From assembly GCF_026151205.1 (NCBI RefSeq), contig NC_087081.1, forward strand, positions 11,161,113 to 11,225,112: 64,000 bases of DNA, read 5' to 3'. The stretch comes from Bolinopsis microptera. Lineage: Eukaryota; Ctenophora; Tentaculata; Lobata; Bolinopsidae. The translations under genes and the position numbers were made by a program. Below the pieces are notes generated by a model. That model was not told the origin of the DNA and ran no database searches. It worked only from the letters and a program-made list of their open reading frames with translations. Of this stretch, positions 10,905-23,100 are shown piece by piece (position 1 is the stretch's first letter; the number at the start of each line of letters is the position of its first letter).

Positions 10905-13900
10905 TCCCAAAACAACTGATGTCCTGATCAGATTGCCTTCCCACAACAGGGAGACATTGAAAATCCTTTCGTGGAACATACACGATGCTTCAAACGGGAA
11001 AGAAGGCAGGAAAATTGATGATACTGAATTTGCTGCCATTGTCACTTCTTGTCCCATTTTCTGTCTTCAGGAAACCAAGAGTAAAATATTTGTTCCAGAC
11101 TACAAATGTTTTAATGCTAACAGACCAAACAGTCGCTCAGGAGGACTTTGCATTGGTATCCACAGGTCTATTGCCAAGGATATCAAAGAAATAACATCCA
11201 ATTGTAGTGACATCCAATCAGTAAGGATAAAACTAGGAAGTGAGAGTGATGTCGATGAACTAGTTATCATCAACTTATACGACTCCCCTGAGCACTCTTC
11301 CTACAAGAAGAGATTGAAATCAAGCAAAAGTACATCCGATGACGATGCTTCAACTCTAGACAACTTACTTGACTTCACCATGAATAGTATTCAAAACGGC
11401 AGGAAGGTGATACTAGCAGGTGATTTCAATGCAAGGACCGCAACCTTGAACAACACCATCGAGGAAGATACTGAAGCATTATCTGCTGCAAACCCATTTA
11501 GCCAACGCAGCCACCCTTGTCTCAATGATCGTTCTAGCAAGGACCAGATGGTTAATCCTAGAGGAAAGTTACTCCTTGACTTTCTGGCCTGTGCAAATCT
11601 AACCATCCTAAACGGCAGCGTACTTGGCGATTCCTTAGGGGAATTCACATCGGTCAATTATGGCGGAGCTAGCGTTGTAGACTATGTTGCTGTAGGAGCT
11701 GACATAAAAGCGTTCGTTAAGAGTTTTAGAGTCCTTGATTTGAACAAATTCTCCGATCACAAACCCTCTGTCACAACACTTAGCCTGAGACACAACATAA
11801 CCCTTTCAGAAGAAATACTGCGTGACCTCGAGGACGCGCCCAGGAAGTACAAATGGCCATGTGAGGATAATGCTGAGCTCAAATTCTTGCTAGCTATGGG
11901 TGACCCTAGTATAAAGGAAAAGACGGAAACTCTGGCTACAAGTTCATGCAAAACCCATCAAGACGTTCTTAACCTTAACAACCAAATTGTTGAGCTGTAT
12001 CATCAGGTTGCTGAACAAGTGATGCCCCGAAAAAACGCCACAAGTCGTCAGAAAGGGCCGAGACATAATAAATATGGTAGCACCAAAAAGAAGAGTCGAA
12101 TGAAGCCAAAAATGGCATGGTTTGACAGTGAATGTATCCGTCTTAAGAGGACACTCAACATTCTAGCAAAAAAGTATGGAAGATCCCCATTGGACAAGCT
12201 CCTCAGGGACTCTTATTACGACACTCGGCGACAATATAGAAAGATGATCAGACATAAGCGATCAGAATTCTTTGAGAAGCTTTGCAAGGACATAGAAACA
12301 GGGAACAACATCTGCTGGAAATCCTTCAAAGCTCTTAAAAATACAAAATCGCCTGCAACCAGTCTTGATGCCTTCGATATGATCAACTTTTGCAAGTTCT
12401 TCAGTGAACTTTACGGCAAAAAGAACATCAAAGACTCTAAGATCGCAGAGCTACAGTCAAAGATGCAGAAAAACAACATTTGTGACGACCTGACAAAGCT
12501 TTTGGATCAAGATATAAAGATGGAAGAGCTGTGTGCTTGCATTAAGGCCACTAAAAAAGGAAAGGCAGTTTCCGAAGATCTAATTTCTAATGAATTCTTC
12601 AAAGCCTCAACACGATCCATGCTCAAAGCAGTCCTCAACCTCTTCAACCACTGCCTAAGCCTATCAATTTACCCATGGACTTCATCAGTAGTTACACCAC
12701 TACACAAAAAAGGTGATATCTATGATCCAAACAACTACAGAGCCATCGCTGTAGCGAGCAATCTCGGAAAGCTCTTTGCAAGCATATTGCTGAAAAGATT
12801 GATATCATTCTGTGATCAATGTGATCCTAATACAGCCAACCAACTAGGTTTCTGTAAAGACGCACAGACAGCAGACCACATTTTCACATTATCAACCTGC
12901 GTGGAAAAGTATGTCACCAAGAAACGCCAACGGCTATACACATGCTTTGTCGATTATGCCAAAGCGTTTGATTCCATCTGTCGTGAGGCACTCCTATACA
13001 AGTTGTGGAAAATGGGTATTCAAGGGAGATTCTTTGAGTGCATTAAGTTCATGTACTCAAACTCCTCAGCCAAAGTGAAGCTACTCGGCAAGCTGTCACA
13101 GAAGATCGACATAATATGTGGTACCGAGCAAGGACACCCCATGTCCCCTGAACTGTTTAAATGCTTTGTCCACCAGCTTTCACATGATCTCAACAACATC
13201 GAAGGATTGAAAGTCCCTGTCCTAAATGATACAGATATAACTCATCTGCTATGGGCAGACGACCTTGTCCTTCTAGCCCTCAACAAACACAGTCTTCAAC
13301 AAATGCTTGATGTCCTAAACAATTACTGCTCAGAATGGGGCCTGACAGTAAACGTTGGAAAAACTTCAGTCCTTGTGTTTAACCCAACAGGAAGGCATCT
13401 GAAGGAAAGTCATGAGTTCAAACTGGGAGAACAACAGATCCCCTCCGGGAGAGAGTACTGTTACCTTGGCATTACATTTACTCTGAGCGGATCACTTAAG
13501 CTAACACAACAAAAGCTGAGGCAAAAAGCATTAAGAAGTTATTTCTCTTTGAAAAGCTACATTGATACCCGCCACATCAGGAAATCTATACTGTTCAAGC
13601 TATATGATACACTTATTGTACCTGTGGTGTCGTATGGTTGCCAAGTGTGGCTGCCAAGCACAGCCCTGTTCCGCAACTTCCCCACAAACACGAGCACCAC
13701 ACCAGAAACAGGAAACGTGTGTACACTCATTGCCAGGGACCCTCTAGAGAACTTTCATCTGTCTCTTTTGAAATGGACCTTAGGGGTGAGGAAGTCAACA
13801 TCCAATGCTGCGATATGGGGTGACACAGGCAGGCATCCACTAGGCATCACGCTATCAAAGCAAGTGTTCAACTACAAAGAAAGACTTGAACAAATGGTTG

Positions 13901-14547
13901 TAGACGGTCGTGACTGCTTTGCTAGACACGCTTTCGAAGAGCAGGCGACCCTAAACCTGAGCTGGTTCTCCACTCTCGAGCAGATGCAGGAAACCATCGA
14001 GGCATCAGAGAGAAACCAAGGATTAAGACCAAGCCAGATTAGAAAGAGTTTGCAAAAGTGGTTTATAAACTCATGGGAAACAGAAAGGACATCTAACAGA
14101 AAACTATCATTCTACAACTTAGTGAAGAGAAAGTTTGCTCAAGAGACGTACCTAGCCCTTGATCTTAAACCTAACTGCTCAAAGAAGATCGCGCAATTCA
14201 GAAGCAGCTCCCACCGCTTTAACGTTGAAACTGGTCGCTACGGCAAAAAGCGGTTTAACATAAAACATCGGGCCTGCAGACATTGCTGCTCAAGTGACGA
14301 TGACTTGTTAGATCTTCTCTATGAGCTACCAGGGGCCTATCCAGTGATAGAAGATGAGCATCACATCCTCTACGAATGCCCCCTATACGAAGACCTACGC
14401 AAAAACCTGCATCAACGAACGAGGGACCTGTTAGTTATGAGAGAAGAACCGGGAGAAATCTTCGACGACTCAACATCAATTAGAGACATTGGACGTTTTT
14501 TAAATAAGGTCGATGAACTGAGGTTCCCAAAGAAAAATACTGAATGA
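10897..14547 (+). CDS. LINE-A ORF2 protein: endonuclease / reverse transcriptase (1216 aa)
   Basis: The protein nicks target DNA and reverse-transcribes the element RNA onto it. The N-terminal endonuclease shows ILSWNIHDA, a QETK motif, AGDFNAR and FSDHKP, the expected metal and catalytic blocks. The RT domain shows CFVDYAKAFDSI (motif A), GTEQGHPMSPELF (motif B) and LWADDLVLLA (motif C, W786-A-D-D), followed by WGLTVNVGKTSVLVF. The C-terminus carries CRHC with a downstream EDEHHILYEC, a zinc-ribbon-like CCHC arrangement often found there. I chose the ATG at 10897 because it overlaps the ORF1 stop within ATGGATAG, which suggests stop-start reinitiation. The frame is open further upstream inside ORF1. 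No internal stops or frameshifts are present. Confidence 0.93.
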   Translation: MDSPKTTDVLIRLPSHNRETLKILSWNIHDASNGKEGRKIDDTEFAAIVTSCPIFCLQETKSKIFVPDYKCFNANRPNSRSGGLCIGIHRSIAKDIKEITSNCSDIQSVRIKLGSESDVDELVIINLYDSPEHSSYKKRLKSSKSTSDDDASTLDNLLDFTMNSIQNGRKVILAGDFNARTATLNNTIEEDTEALSAANPFSQRSHPCLNDRSSKDQMVNPRGKLLLDFLACANLTILNGSVLGDSLGEFTSVNYGGASVVDYVAVGADIKAFVKSFRVLDLNKFSDHKPSVTTLSLRHNITLSEEILRDLEDAPRKYKWPCEDNAELKFLLAMGDPSIKEKTETLATSSCKTHQDVLNLNNQIVELYHQVAEQVMPRKNATSRQKGPRHNKYGSTKKKSRMKPKMAWFDSECIRLKRTLNILAKKYGRSPLDKLLRDSYYDTRRQYRKMIRHKRSEFFEKLCKDIETGNNICWKSFKALKNTKSPATSLDAFDMINFCKFFSELYGKKNIKDSKIAELQSKMQKNNICDDLTKLLDQDIKMEELCACIKATKKGKAVSEDLISNEFFKASTRSMLKAVLNLFNHCLSLSIYPWTSSVVTPLHKKGDIYDPNNYRAIAVASNLGKLFASILLKRLISFCDQCDPNTANQLGFCKDAQTADHIFTLSTCVEKYVTKKRQRLYTCFVDYAKAFDSICREALLYKLWKMGIQGRFFECIKFMYSNSSAKVKLLGKLSQKIDIICGTEQGHPMSPELFKCFVHQLSHDLNNIEGLKVPVLNDTDITHLLWADDLVLLALNKHSLQQMLDVLNNYCSEWGLTVNVGKTSVLVFNPTGRHLKESHEFKLGEQQIPSGREYCYLGITFTLSGSLKLTQQKLRQKALRSYFSLKSYIDTRHIRKSILFKLYDTLIVPVVSYGCQVWLPSTALFRNFPTNTSTTPETGNVCTLIARDPLENFHLSLLKWTLGVRKSTSNAAIWGDTGRHPLGITLSKQVFNYKERLEQMVVDGRDCFARHAFEEQATLNLSWFSTLEQMQETIEASERNQGLRPSQIRKSLQKWFINSWETERTSNRKLSFYNLVKRKFAQETYLALDLKPNCSKKIAQFRSSSHRFNVETGRYGKKRFNIKHRACRHCCSSDDDLLDLLYELPGAYPVIEDEHHILYECPLYEDLRKNLHQRTRDLLVMREEPGEIFDDSTSIRDIGRFLNKVDELRFPKKNTE

Positions 14548-14786
14548 TTGTCGTGTTTTGTATATTTTGATAAGTGTGTGGACATTGTATGATACTTTCC
14601 TTGTCATTGTTGAGTGCTCTTGGCTGAGTTTTTCTGCATACGACTGTGCTATCTGTGCTATTTCTTTTACATGGCTACCTACTTTTACCACCTTGTTTGG
14701 TTATTCGTTACATTGGAGTAGTTTTGAATATTAAACCTTCTATTCCTATATTGGTCAGACACGGCATCTGCCGTTTGACCCAATTT

Positions 14787-14831
14787 TGTTTAATTCCTGT
14801 TTAATTCCTGTCTAATTCCTGTTTCACTCAG
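14787..14831 (+). repeat. LINE-A 3' terminal repeats
   Basis: TTTAATTCCTG occurs twice and a variant TCTAATTCCTG once, head to tail. This probably marks the 3' end of LINE-A, by analogy with the short tandem tails of CR1/L2 elements. Confidence 0.55.
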
Positions 14832-14928
14832 TCTCACTCTCAGAACGTGATATATATCTTTAAATGGACAAGTCTCACGTTATGTAATCCGACTGATCAC
14901 ATGATAAATTTAGACTGTAACATGTAAC

Positions 14929-15733
14929 TACCTTACTCGGGATTATTACGACGGGTTTATTAACGACCGGTTAAAATATGGTTCGGGAAAAATATGGCGA
15001 AATTGCTCAAAACCCACCACATTTTCCCGGTCGCCATTTTACCGGTGTCCAACCTTTCAATTTTAGATTCAAAAATTTTGTCTCGGATGTAAATTTCCTT
15101 ATTAGAGATAAGCAAGTTTAGAAATTTTCGCATTGCTAAAACTTGTGAAACAAGTCGAATTATCAATAATTGTTGAAAGTAGACAGAAATAATGACTCGT
15201 GGTTAATCAAACTAGATGGAAAATAATTTTTAACATTTGAAGCGTAACAACCAGATCGATATTAAGATAAAGGGAGAGTTGTTTAGTCTTCCAATAAGTT
15301 GTAATCATCTTCGTTATCTTCATCTGGATCATCCCTTTCATCAGTTTTAATTAATTCAAGTTTTAATTTAACTGTTACTTTTACTTTGAGTCCTATTTCA
15401 TTATGTAGAGATAGTCAATACCTAAGAAATTAAAAATTGGCCTATTTAAATCAAATTTGACAATAAGGATATATGACAAGAATTGGGCAAAAAGGTGAAT
15501 TTTTTGCAATTTTAGCCAAATGAAGTCGAAAAACCTACAACAAGTGTCCCAATAGTCTTCTTTAGTGAATATCAGACAACGATTAAAATATGAGCACCCA
15601 TACCCCTTGGGAACCCTAAAAGCTGAGTAGGCGGGTTTATTAACGACCGGTGAAAATGTGGTTCGGGAAAAATATGGCGAAATTACCTTAAACCCACCAC
15701 TTTATCCCGGTCATAATAATCCCGAGTAAGGTA
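14929..15733. mobile_element. MITE of the TACCTTAC family (805 bp)
   Basis: The ends are inverted copies: TACCTTACTCGGGATTATTA on the left and its complement ending CCCGAGTAAGGTA on the right. The flanking TA suggests a Tc1/mariner-like TA target. Inside each end, the motif GGTTTATTAACGACCGG followed by AAAATATGGCGAAATT repeats (14955-15010 and 15633-15690). On the minus strand at about 15291-15395 a short frame ends with an acidic tail (DPDEDNEDDYNLLED, then stop), possibly the last codons of a transposase. Confidence 0.85.
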
Positions 15734-18700
15734 CATAGCAAATGATGTAAGGTTCACTGAACCGTTCAGTGACGTTAAGTACTGCTAATATGAAGCACTA
15801 CCTATTTCTCTGTATCTCTAATTATAGATTTAACAATTTGACCGCTATTTGTTTAGCCTAACCGCCTCTTTTATTCGGGGAATTCAGGATTTATTACACA
15901 ATTTATTATGTGATTCAGTAATGAATTTGCTGGCTCAAACTCAATAGTTGTTCATGTTGTGAAACATCCACTTTTTGAGGAAATCATTTGCGTTATACAA
16001 TTTTTATATATTCTAGAAAGAGTAAGGGAATAATTGGTTATCATGGCATCACATTTCAACGTACTCGCTCCTATTATAATTAAGCATACTGAAGATGACT
16101 GATTATAATTTACTCAAAATCAAACTCGCGTACCTACAAAAATCATCATAATTGTTTAAATAGCCTGCCGATATAGGGAAATATACGGTTTGAGAGGTAT
16201 GCCGTATATAAATATTAATTGATGACTCAAGTATGTGGAGACTCCGAATGGCGCGGCGCGGATAATGGGTAAAGTACAATGTACCAGTTTAAATACCCAA
16301 CCAAAACAATTTCACCCTTACAAGGCTAACGTATTATTATAAGCATACAAGTTTATATGTTGACTGACTACCCAATTAATGTTGTGGCATTTTCATTGAA
16401 AGAGAAGAATCAAGAAGTATGACTATGATTCTATTGAAAGTTCCAATAGAATCATACTTCGTGATTCTCTCATAGTCATATCTCTCTTTTGTTTGATTAT
16501 TTAAACTTTTGTTCAATTATTTAAACTTACATTCTCTTTATGAGAGTTTTACTTAATTTTGCGTGGTCTAGAGCAAAAAATCATATGTATATAATTGCAA
16601 GATTAATGCCTTGATCAATTGATTTGTTTAAATTAATAGACGTCTGAAATATTGACATTTGACGGCAGGCCAATTATAGTTTATCAATGATCAATCGCTA
16701 TTGATTAATTGATGGGACGAATTAAAAACAGTACGCCATTATTTCATCATGATGCATGCTGCACAGTGAGAAACACGAGCTTAATTTGATACGTTTCCGT
16801 TAAACTTGCGATAGAATTTTGCTCAAAAACGTCCATGACCAAGTAAAGGGTTATATATTAACTCACAAGTTAATATATCGATTACTTCATCACATTAAAC
16901 ACAATGAACTAAATCTAATTTATAAAATTCAGATAACCAAAATACATTTTTGGAAGACTTTTACGCGAGTTCCCGGGCATATTCTTCCAGAATTTCATTG
17001 ATTTTTACCGCAATTTCATCGCCATTTTTTGATATCCACGCTGTCGCCGGTATGACTAGCTCAAACAACCAACAAATCCTCCGCCTAGTTGCAATCTTCA
17101 GATCTTCTGTTTTTAATGAGTGGTAACATGGTACCTAGTGAAACGCAGTAAATATTTAAGGACAATGATCAGCATTCAGTGACCTTTCGATGATTATATA
17201 TCGTATGCCAACGTACGGCTGACCCGCATTCAAAGCCCAAATTTAGATAGAACATTGTTCACAAAAAAATAGATTCTTAAACGAACCCATAGCTTTCTTT
17301 TCATAGTGATACGTGGTTAACAATATGTGAATACTAAAAATAGGACTAGGATAGGAAACATGAAACAAATCGGGCCTTGAGATATTTTTTGAGTGCAGAA
17401 AACATAAAATTTTGTGCAGATAGAATTCACTTTTCAGGCAACAAGGTTACTTACCAGGTTAAGGTTTTTTCTGCCCATGATTAACCAATTAGACCGATAT
17501 CTTCACTTCGAAATGTCATGTATAACTATTATAGACGAATGATTGATAAACTAGTCTTTGTTGACAGTTGTTTGAGCTTGGAGAAGCATCATGAGCGGGC
17601 GTTGCCGGGTAACTGTCTATTCCGTGAATGGGAGCACATTAGTTTTTGAAAGTTCGGAACTTAACAACTGATTGTGATAAGGTATACTGATTTACTGTGA
17701 TCCCGATCGATTTACGTTGTTCGAAAACTAACTGACCTTAAAGTTTAAACAATCCTTACCTGGTGGCTGGTACAATCCCTCGGTACGTTTTCCTATCCTT
17801 ATTTCCCCATCTAAACCCTTTTACCATTCCCTTGGTACCATGCCATGGTACGATTCATTTTACATTTTCCCTAATTGGCGATTTCCATTCTATCCTTGAA
17901 CTTGAAGTTTGACTTTACAAATTTTTCGATTATCTTTCTGTTTCTCATCGACTGAGTGCAGATGCCACCTTCAGTGCGGGTACCAACTAATTTTCAGGTA
18001 AGACACTTCAAGCCGACATTTTTGGCTGTATGTCTATGATTTGATTGAACTATTTCATAAATCATTAATAAAAGTATCCTTAATGTCACAGAATATGATA
18101 AATTGCCCAAAGTTTCTTTTTGTTCCTTCAAAAATATGGCTTCAATAAAAATATACGAATATCAATTGCAGTGCCATACAGTGAAACAGTGTTAAGAATT
18201 TCGGCCCATTTGAACATGGAAGTGTCTAATTTGACAACCAATTTTTGCTTTGCCAAACGATTTATTCAAACAGAGGCAGGTAATAATTCTCAAGGTGTCA
18301 TTTCGTCAGAAAAGCAAAAATTAGCAGTCTGTATGGTCATTGATGTTTCCATTCTTTAAAATGTACGCAGATTCTTATTCAATTTTGCTATTGCACTGGA
18401 TTTCATTTGAATTAAGAAATTAACTTGGATTTTTCCGTAGAAATTATAACATTTTGCGTAGAATCGATAATTTTCAGCATGAAAAAAATAAGTTTGACTT
18501 CTTTGAATATCCCAGACGATGTAACAGTTATTATTAACGAAGTTCATTTAAAAAATTAACAATCCTCCCTTTAAAAATATGTCGAATTGTACATAATGAA
18601 AGATCTTTAGTCGATGCTCGTTAATCTGACTCTGATAAATTCACTCCGATACCGAATATGATGTTACTGATAATCTTCTTATTAATAAAGTTTAAAGCGA

Positions 18701-20131
18701 TACAAAATTCGCAAGTTACTTCACTACATAATATAAATTAGCTTACCATAGTTGGTAAGAAGGTTCTTGCAGTTGCATGTGTCTGCGGTTTAGAGATTAG
18801 TCTCCGGTTGACCATTAATTTTACGAATTTCGTTTTGCTCTCTTTGATAGCGTGCAGAGGGTTCTAAAAACACATGTATTTTAGGAGATACCTTAAAAAG
18901 ACACGTTTGGCCGCGCCCTAATTTACTCTAATTCCTAGAGGTCCGGACTCCCGGGGTTATAAATAACCAACACTTAGGTGGCGAGCCTGATATCAGGCCC
19001 AGCATGTCTTAATGTCTAGCAATGCCACGTGTCTGGACTCGTTTTTTTAGACAGAATTAGCTAATTTAGCAAACCTCGTTTTGAAACAAACGCCTATTCA
19101 TATGATTTGTAACGTGCACAGTGCACAGTGCACACAGTGCACAATGCACATCTGTCGAGAATCAAGATTTTTCATGAAGATTTTGCCCATGATCATAATG
19201 AAGACCAAATTCAATCCAGTTTTAGTTGTGCTTTATACCTCAATACAGTTTACAAAATGGCCGAATTTTTACGAGCTAGAAATGTTTGCTAAAATAAAAC
19301 CTTCATGATTATTTCCTTCTTGATCCAAGAATTTAGAAGGGTCGAGAAAGTTATTCAGGCATGAGCGACCGTCTCACGTAATCGCTTAATTATTATTATT
19401 TAAGATTTTATCGACTCAGACAGACTATAAAACAAAAGGGTTAATTAACAATTAGGAGAACCGTTTAGATATCTACATATCAACAATACGGCCTCCCCAC
19501 CTAAATGCTCACAACCTGCATGCACCTCCGCACATCATTCCACCTAATCCAATATACCAAATCACAAAATACTCCATTCTCAACGCACGTGAATTTGCAC
19601 CTCATCGTGGGTCATGCTCAGGCAAATGGCAATGAATAGAATAAGTTCAATATCGTTTCATAGCACGGCCACGTGATCTTTTCAGCATGGCCGTGATGTT
19701 GGTCACGTGACTTTTTCAACATGGCCGTCATCTTTGTCAAACAACCTTCGTTTAAACAGGCTGATTCTGAGAATTCGTTTGTGCCACCCGGCTCAAAATT
19801 AGCCTAGCTTCCCTATAATTCTTGCTTGAACACATCTGCTTGCATGCTAGTCTCCATAGTTCTGTCGAGTCGAATTGTAATTGTCGCAGAACTTTTCGAT
19901 AACATTGTTTCTAAACTTTTATTTTTAACATCAATTATCAACTTCAATCAAGTGGAAGTTTGAGGATTTCAACCACCAGACAACAGATTATTCAGCTGAA
20001 CGATAAGTGACTATTCTCTAAGTCTACTCAAGTCTAGAGATCTAGCGGGGTCCGGACGTCTAGCACTGCTCTAAAAACAACTTGATAAAGACCCGATAAG
20101 ATCACATACTTAGCTTTGTGATCATATTCAG
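15734..20131. other. Intergenic upstream of the K2P gene; no gene recognised
   Basis: I see no convincing coding exon. Local structure includes an inverted repeat with arms ATGATTCTATTG (16425-16436) and its complement (16444-16455), a run of overlapping GTGCAC palindromes at 19117-19150, and an imperfect two-fold repeat at about 19662-19735 (CATGGCCGTGATGTTGGTCACGTGACT-like, containing CACGTG). The first exon and promoter of the K2P gene should lie here or slightly further upstream, but I could not place them. A candidate mini-exon at 17962-17998 has good splice sites but the wrong phase. Confidence 0.45.
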
Positions 20132-23100
20132 ATCTGGAAACCAATGAGCAGATGAATACATTTACCCGGCTGAGCACCATCTCCACTGCGGACATAGTCT
20201 ACATCAGGGACAAATACTACGAGGAGAACCCGAGGGAGGAAGAGCATGGTTGGTTCAGGGGTCAGCATCCGGTGGAAAGTTTGTCGTCGGGCTCGGACGA
20301 TGAGAAGACAGTGGATGATGGTCATGTAGCTGAGAATGGTTACAGGGAGATGAGTTATGAAGAGGATCAGGAAGAGGAGGCGAAGCTGTGTGGGACGATG
20401 AGAAACCAGGTTATTAATCACATTCTTTAGGGTTATCCAGGTTATTGATCACATTCTTTAGGGCTATCCAGGTTATTGATCACATTCTTTAGGGTTATCC
20501 AGGTTATTGATCACATTCTTTAGGGTTATCCAGGTTATTAATCACATTCTTTAGGGTTATCCAGGTTATTGATCACATTCTTTAGGGTTATCCAGGTTAT
20601 TGATCACATTCTTTAGGGTTATCCAGGTTATTGATCACATTCTTTAGGGTTATCCAGGTTATTGATCACATTCTTTAGGGTTATGGTAAAGTTTCAACGT
20701 ATTCTTTGCTTTCTTTTAAATGAATTCAAAACAAATGGGGTCACTTAATTACTAACTGATTAATTTACTAATTGAGATGATAAAAACGGTTTACCGAGGG
20801 TTATTATATCGTTGTACCATCTCGACTGTGAGGAATTAATTGGATTAGCTAAAATCATATTGCTATCTTGCAGCCAGCATGACACTGCTAACACGAACTA
20901 ACCTTGGAATACTGTACGTTTCTACAATAAATGAGGCATCCTCCAAGGCCTCCACTGGTACTAAAGTATCAAGCACCACATATCTATGTAATATACATTT
21001 AACAATCTACCGTATCCGAAAAAATTAGGCGTCCAGCATGTTCAGAATGAACAATAATAATATAGGTGTTTTAATATTGAATGGGCGTGGTTTAAAATAT
21101 TCAAATTTTCAAATTTTGGCGACGGAATCCTCGAACAAGTAGACCGTACAGTATGCCATCTGCAAAGCAACAACTCTCAAATATAAAACACAGCGGAGGT
21201 ATAAGACCCAACGTATGGGTACTGACTTTTGGCCCACCCTGTATATAATATATAGATTTATGTATCTATATATAGAGAAAACAAGTATATACTTATTTCA
21301 CTTCGGTTTATCCAACAGCTGCCCATTGATACATGGTAACTGGACAATCGCAGGAGGTACAACTACAGGGAACCATAAGGATGGTTCCTAGCCTGGCAAT
21401 CAAATGTGCATCTTTTGTGTTTGTTATATATATTATGGGTTGCTCTAAACAGTTTTAGTTTTGTCCGTACCTTGATAAACTGATCTTGGTAAATTCAATA
21501 CTTAAGTAACTGAAAACAACCCATCATATGAGACTTGGCCCGAGTCATGCTCGCACCAAATATGGGGTGACGTTTACGGTTATAGAAATATTATTGCAAT
21601 TAAACGACTCCTGTCAACAATTGTATCACTATCAGCAACAACTACTGGTATATAATTTAGACGAGCCACGTGGCAGCAAATATCCACCGACCCACGACCA
21701 TTAGCATGATTATTCTTAAGATTATATAAAACCGATTACAATAACCAAAGTAGCTATCTCAAATTTTATCTCACGTAATTACGAACGTTCTCACTTCCAC
21801 ACAATGTAATTATAGTGGATAAAAGCACGTATTCTCCACTACAAGTCACGTTGAATTTGACTTTGTGCGACACGATTTGCCTCGTACGGGCTCTAACAGT
21901 CCACTAGAACATTATCATTAATAACTCTAAATAACCATATAGACTCTAGTTCAACTCATATTTGACCTTAGTTTAACGTAAGTTGAACCTAACTTCTTGA
22001 CTGCATTACTACATTCTAAATTAATCTGAAATTACTGCTTCCAGGTCTTGAACATGCAAGCTGCAAAATTAATGCATTAAATTATTAGGCCGACACTCCT
22101 AATTCCTATTGGCACGTATCAGGCATTGGGCTTATTATTTTATTAGGAGACATGAATTAGCAATTCTTGATGGCCACCTTGTCCAATCTATATATTGGCT
22201 TATCTGGTTATTCATAACACTACGCTTTACAGGCGCACAAGCCCTATTAAATAGTTAAATGCCGTTGCATACAAGCTTGCCGCCCTACACCCTTGTATAT
22301 AGGATAATATTTAACGGCTTTATGTTTTAATGGTTCTGTAACCTTTTTTCTCGTGGGTTTAAATTCTATTATGCTATTGTTTTTCGGAGTCGATACTTGC
22401 GACTTTCTGTAGAAGAGATATTAGCAAGAAGACCAGAAACAGCAGCAGACCGGTGTGAATACATCATGAATACGTTCGTGCGCCTCAGCATTGTCAACAA
22501 AAAAGACATCGAGTTTGTGACGAGAACCCATGATGGTAAAAACAAAAGCATAAACAGACGGGTAAAGAACGTTGAAGAGGCTCTGGAGGATGGAACATTT
22601 TGCTCAGAACTTAAAAACACTCGGTCAGGACACAAGTGCACTCGGTCAGGACACAAGTGCACTCGGTCAGGACAAAAGTACACTCGGTCAGGACACAATA
22701 ACAAACCGGATCCTCACCTCCAATGTGAAAGTCCAGAGAGCTCACTGAGTAGTTTAAACTCTGATAACACTGACTGGTGGTCTAGCTTTCTCCAATACCC
22801 GACCATGGTAAAGTAGATCCTTATCTGTCTCCTGTCATCAAAATAACTTGCTAATTAAGTTAATATGTGTTTTAAATTGCTATTATTAATAAGCTCTGCA
22901 ATATGTACCCAAACAGCTAACATGGTTAGTTGGATGTCCTCCAAAGTCTTCAAGAAAAATTGTATTATGGTGCGAGCTCATGGCTTGTAAGAAAGAGGTC
23001 TTAATGGCATGAGACTGATACTATAGCTGTAAATGTTGCGTTGTTCAATATTATTATTCTGTAAAGCAGCCATTTGAATCGGTAATTTGTTTACCAGGAC

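Larger units (their letters stand above)
8592..14840 (+). mobile_element. LINE-A: non-LTR retrotransposon with two nearly intact ORFs
   Basis: The element has an ORF1 (coiled coils plus an esterase-like region) overlapping an ORF2 (apurinic-type endonuclease, reverse transcriptase, C-terminal Cys/His motif). The 3' region after the ORF2 stop at 14547 ends near 14789-14830 in three copies of an 11-base repeat, TTTAATTCCTG, a type of 3' end common in CR1/L2-like elements, which lack poly(A). Both ORFs are free of internal stops, so the copy is young. The 5' boundary given is only the opening of ORF1; the true end is upstream. No target-site duplication was identified. Two related fragments occur in this window (48.0-50.5 kb and 63.8 kb). 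Clade placement (CR1/L2/Nimb-like) is inferred from architecture only. Confidence 0.9.

Noticed and set aside
17962-17998. Mini-exon with good AG and GT flanks encoding MPPSVRVPTNFQ
   Set aside because: It ends in phase 0, which cannot join either K2P N-terminal exon (both need phase 1), and nothing else supports it.
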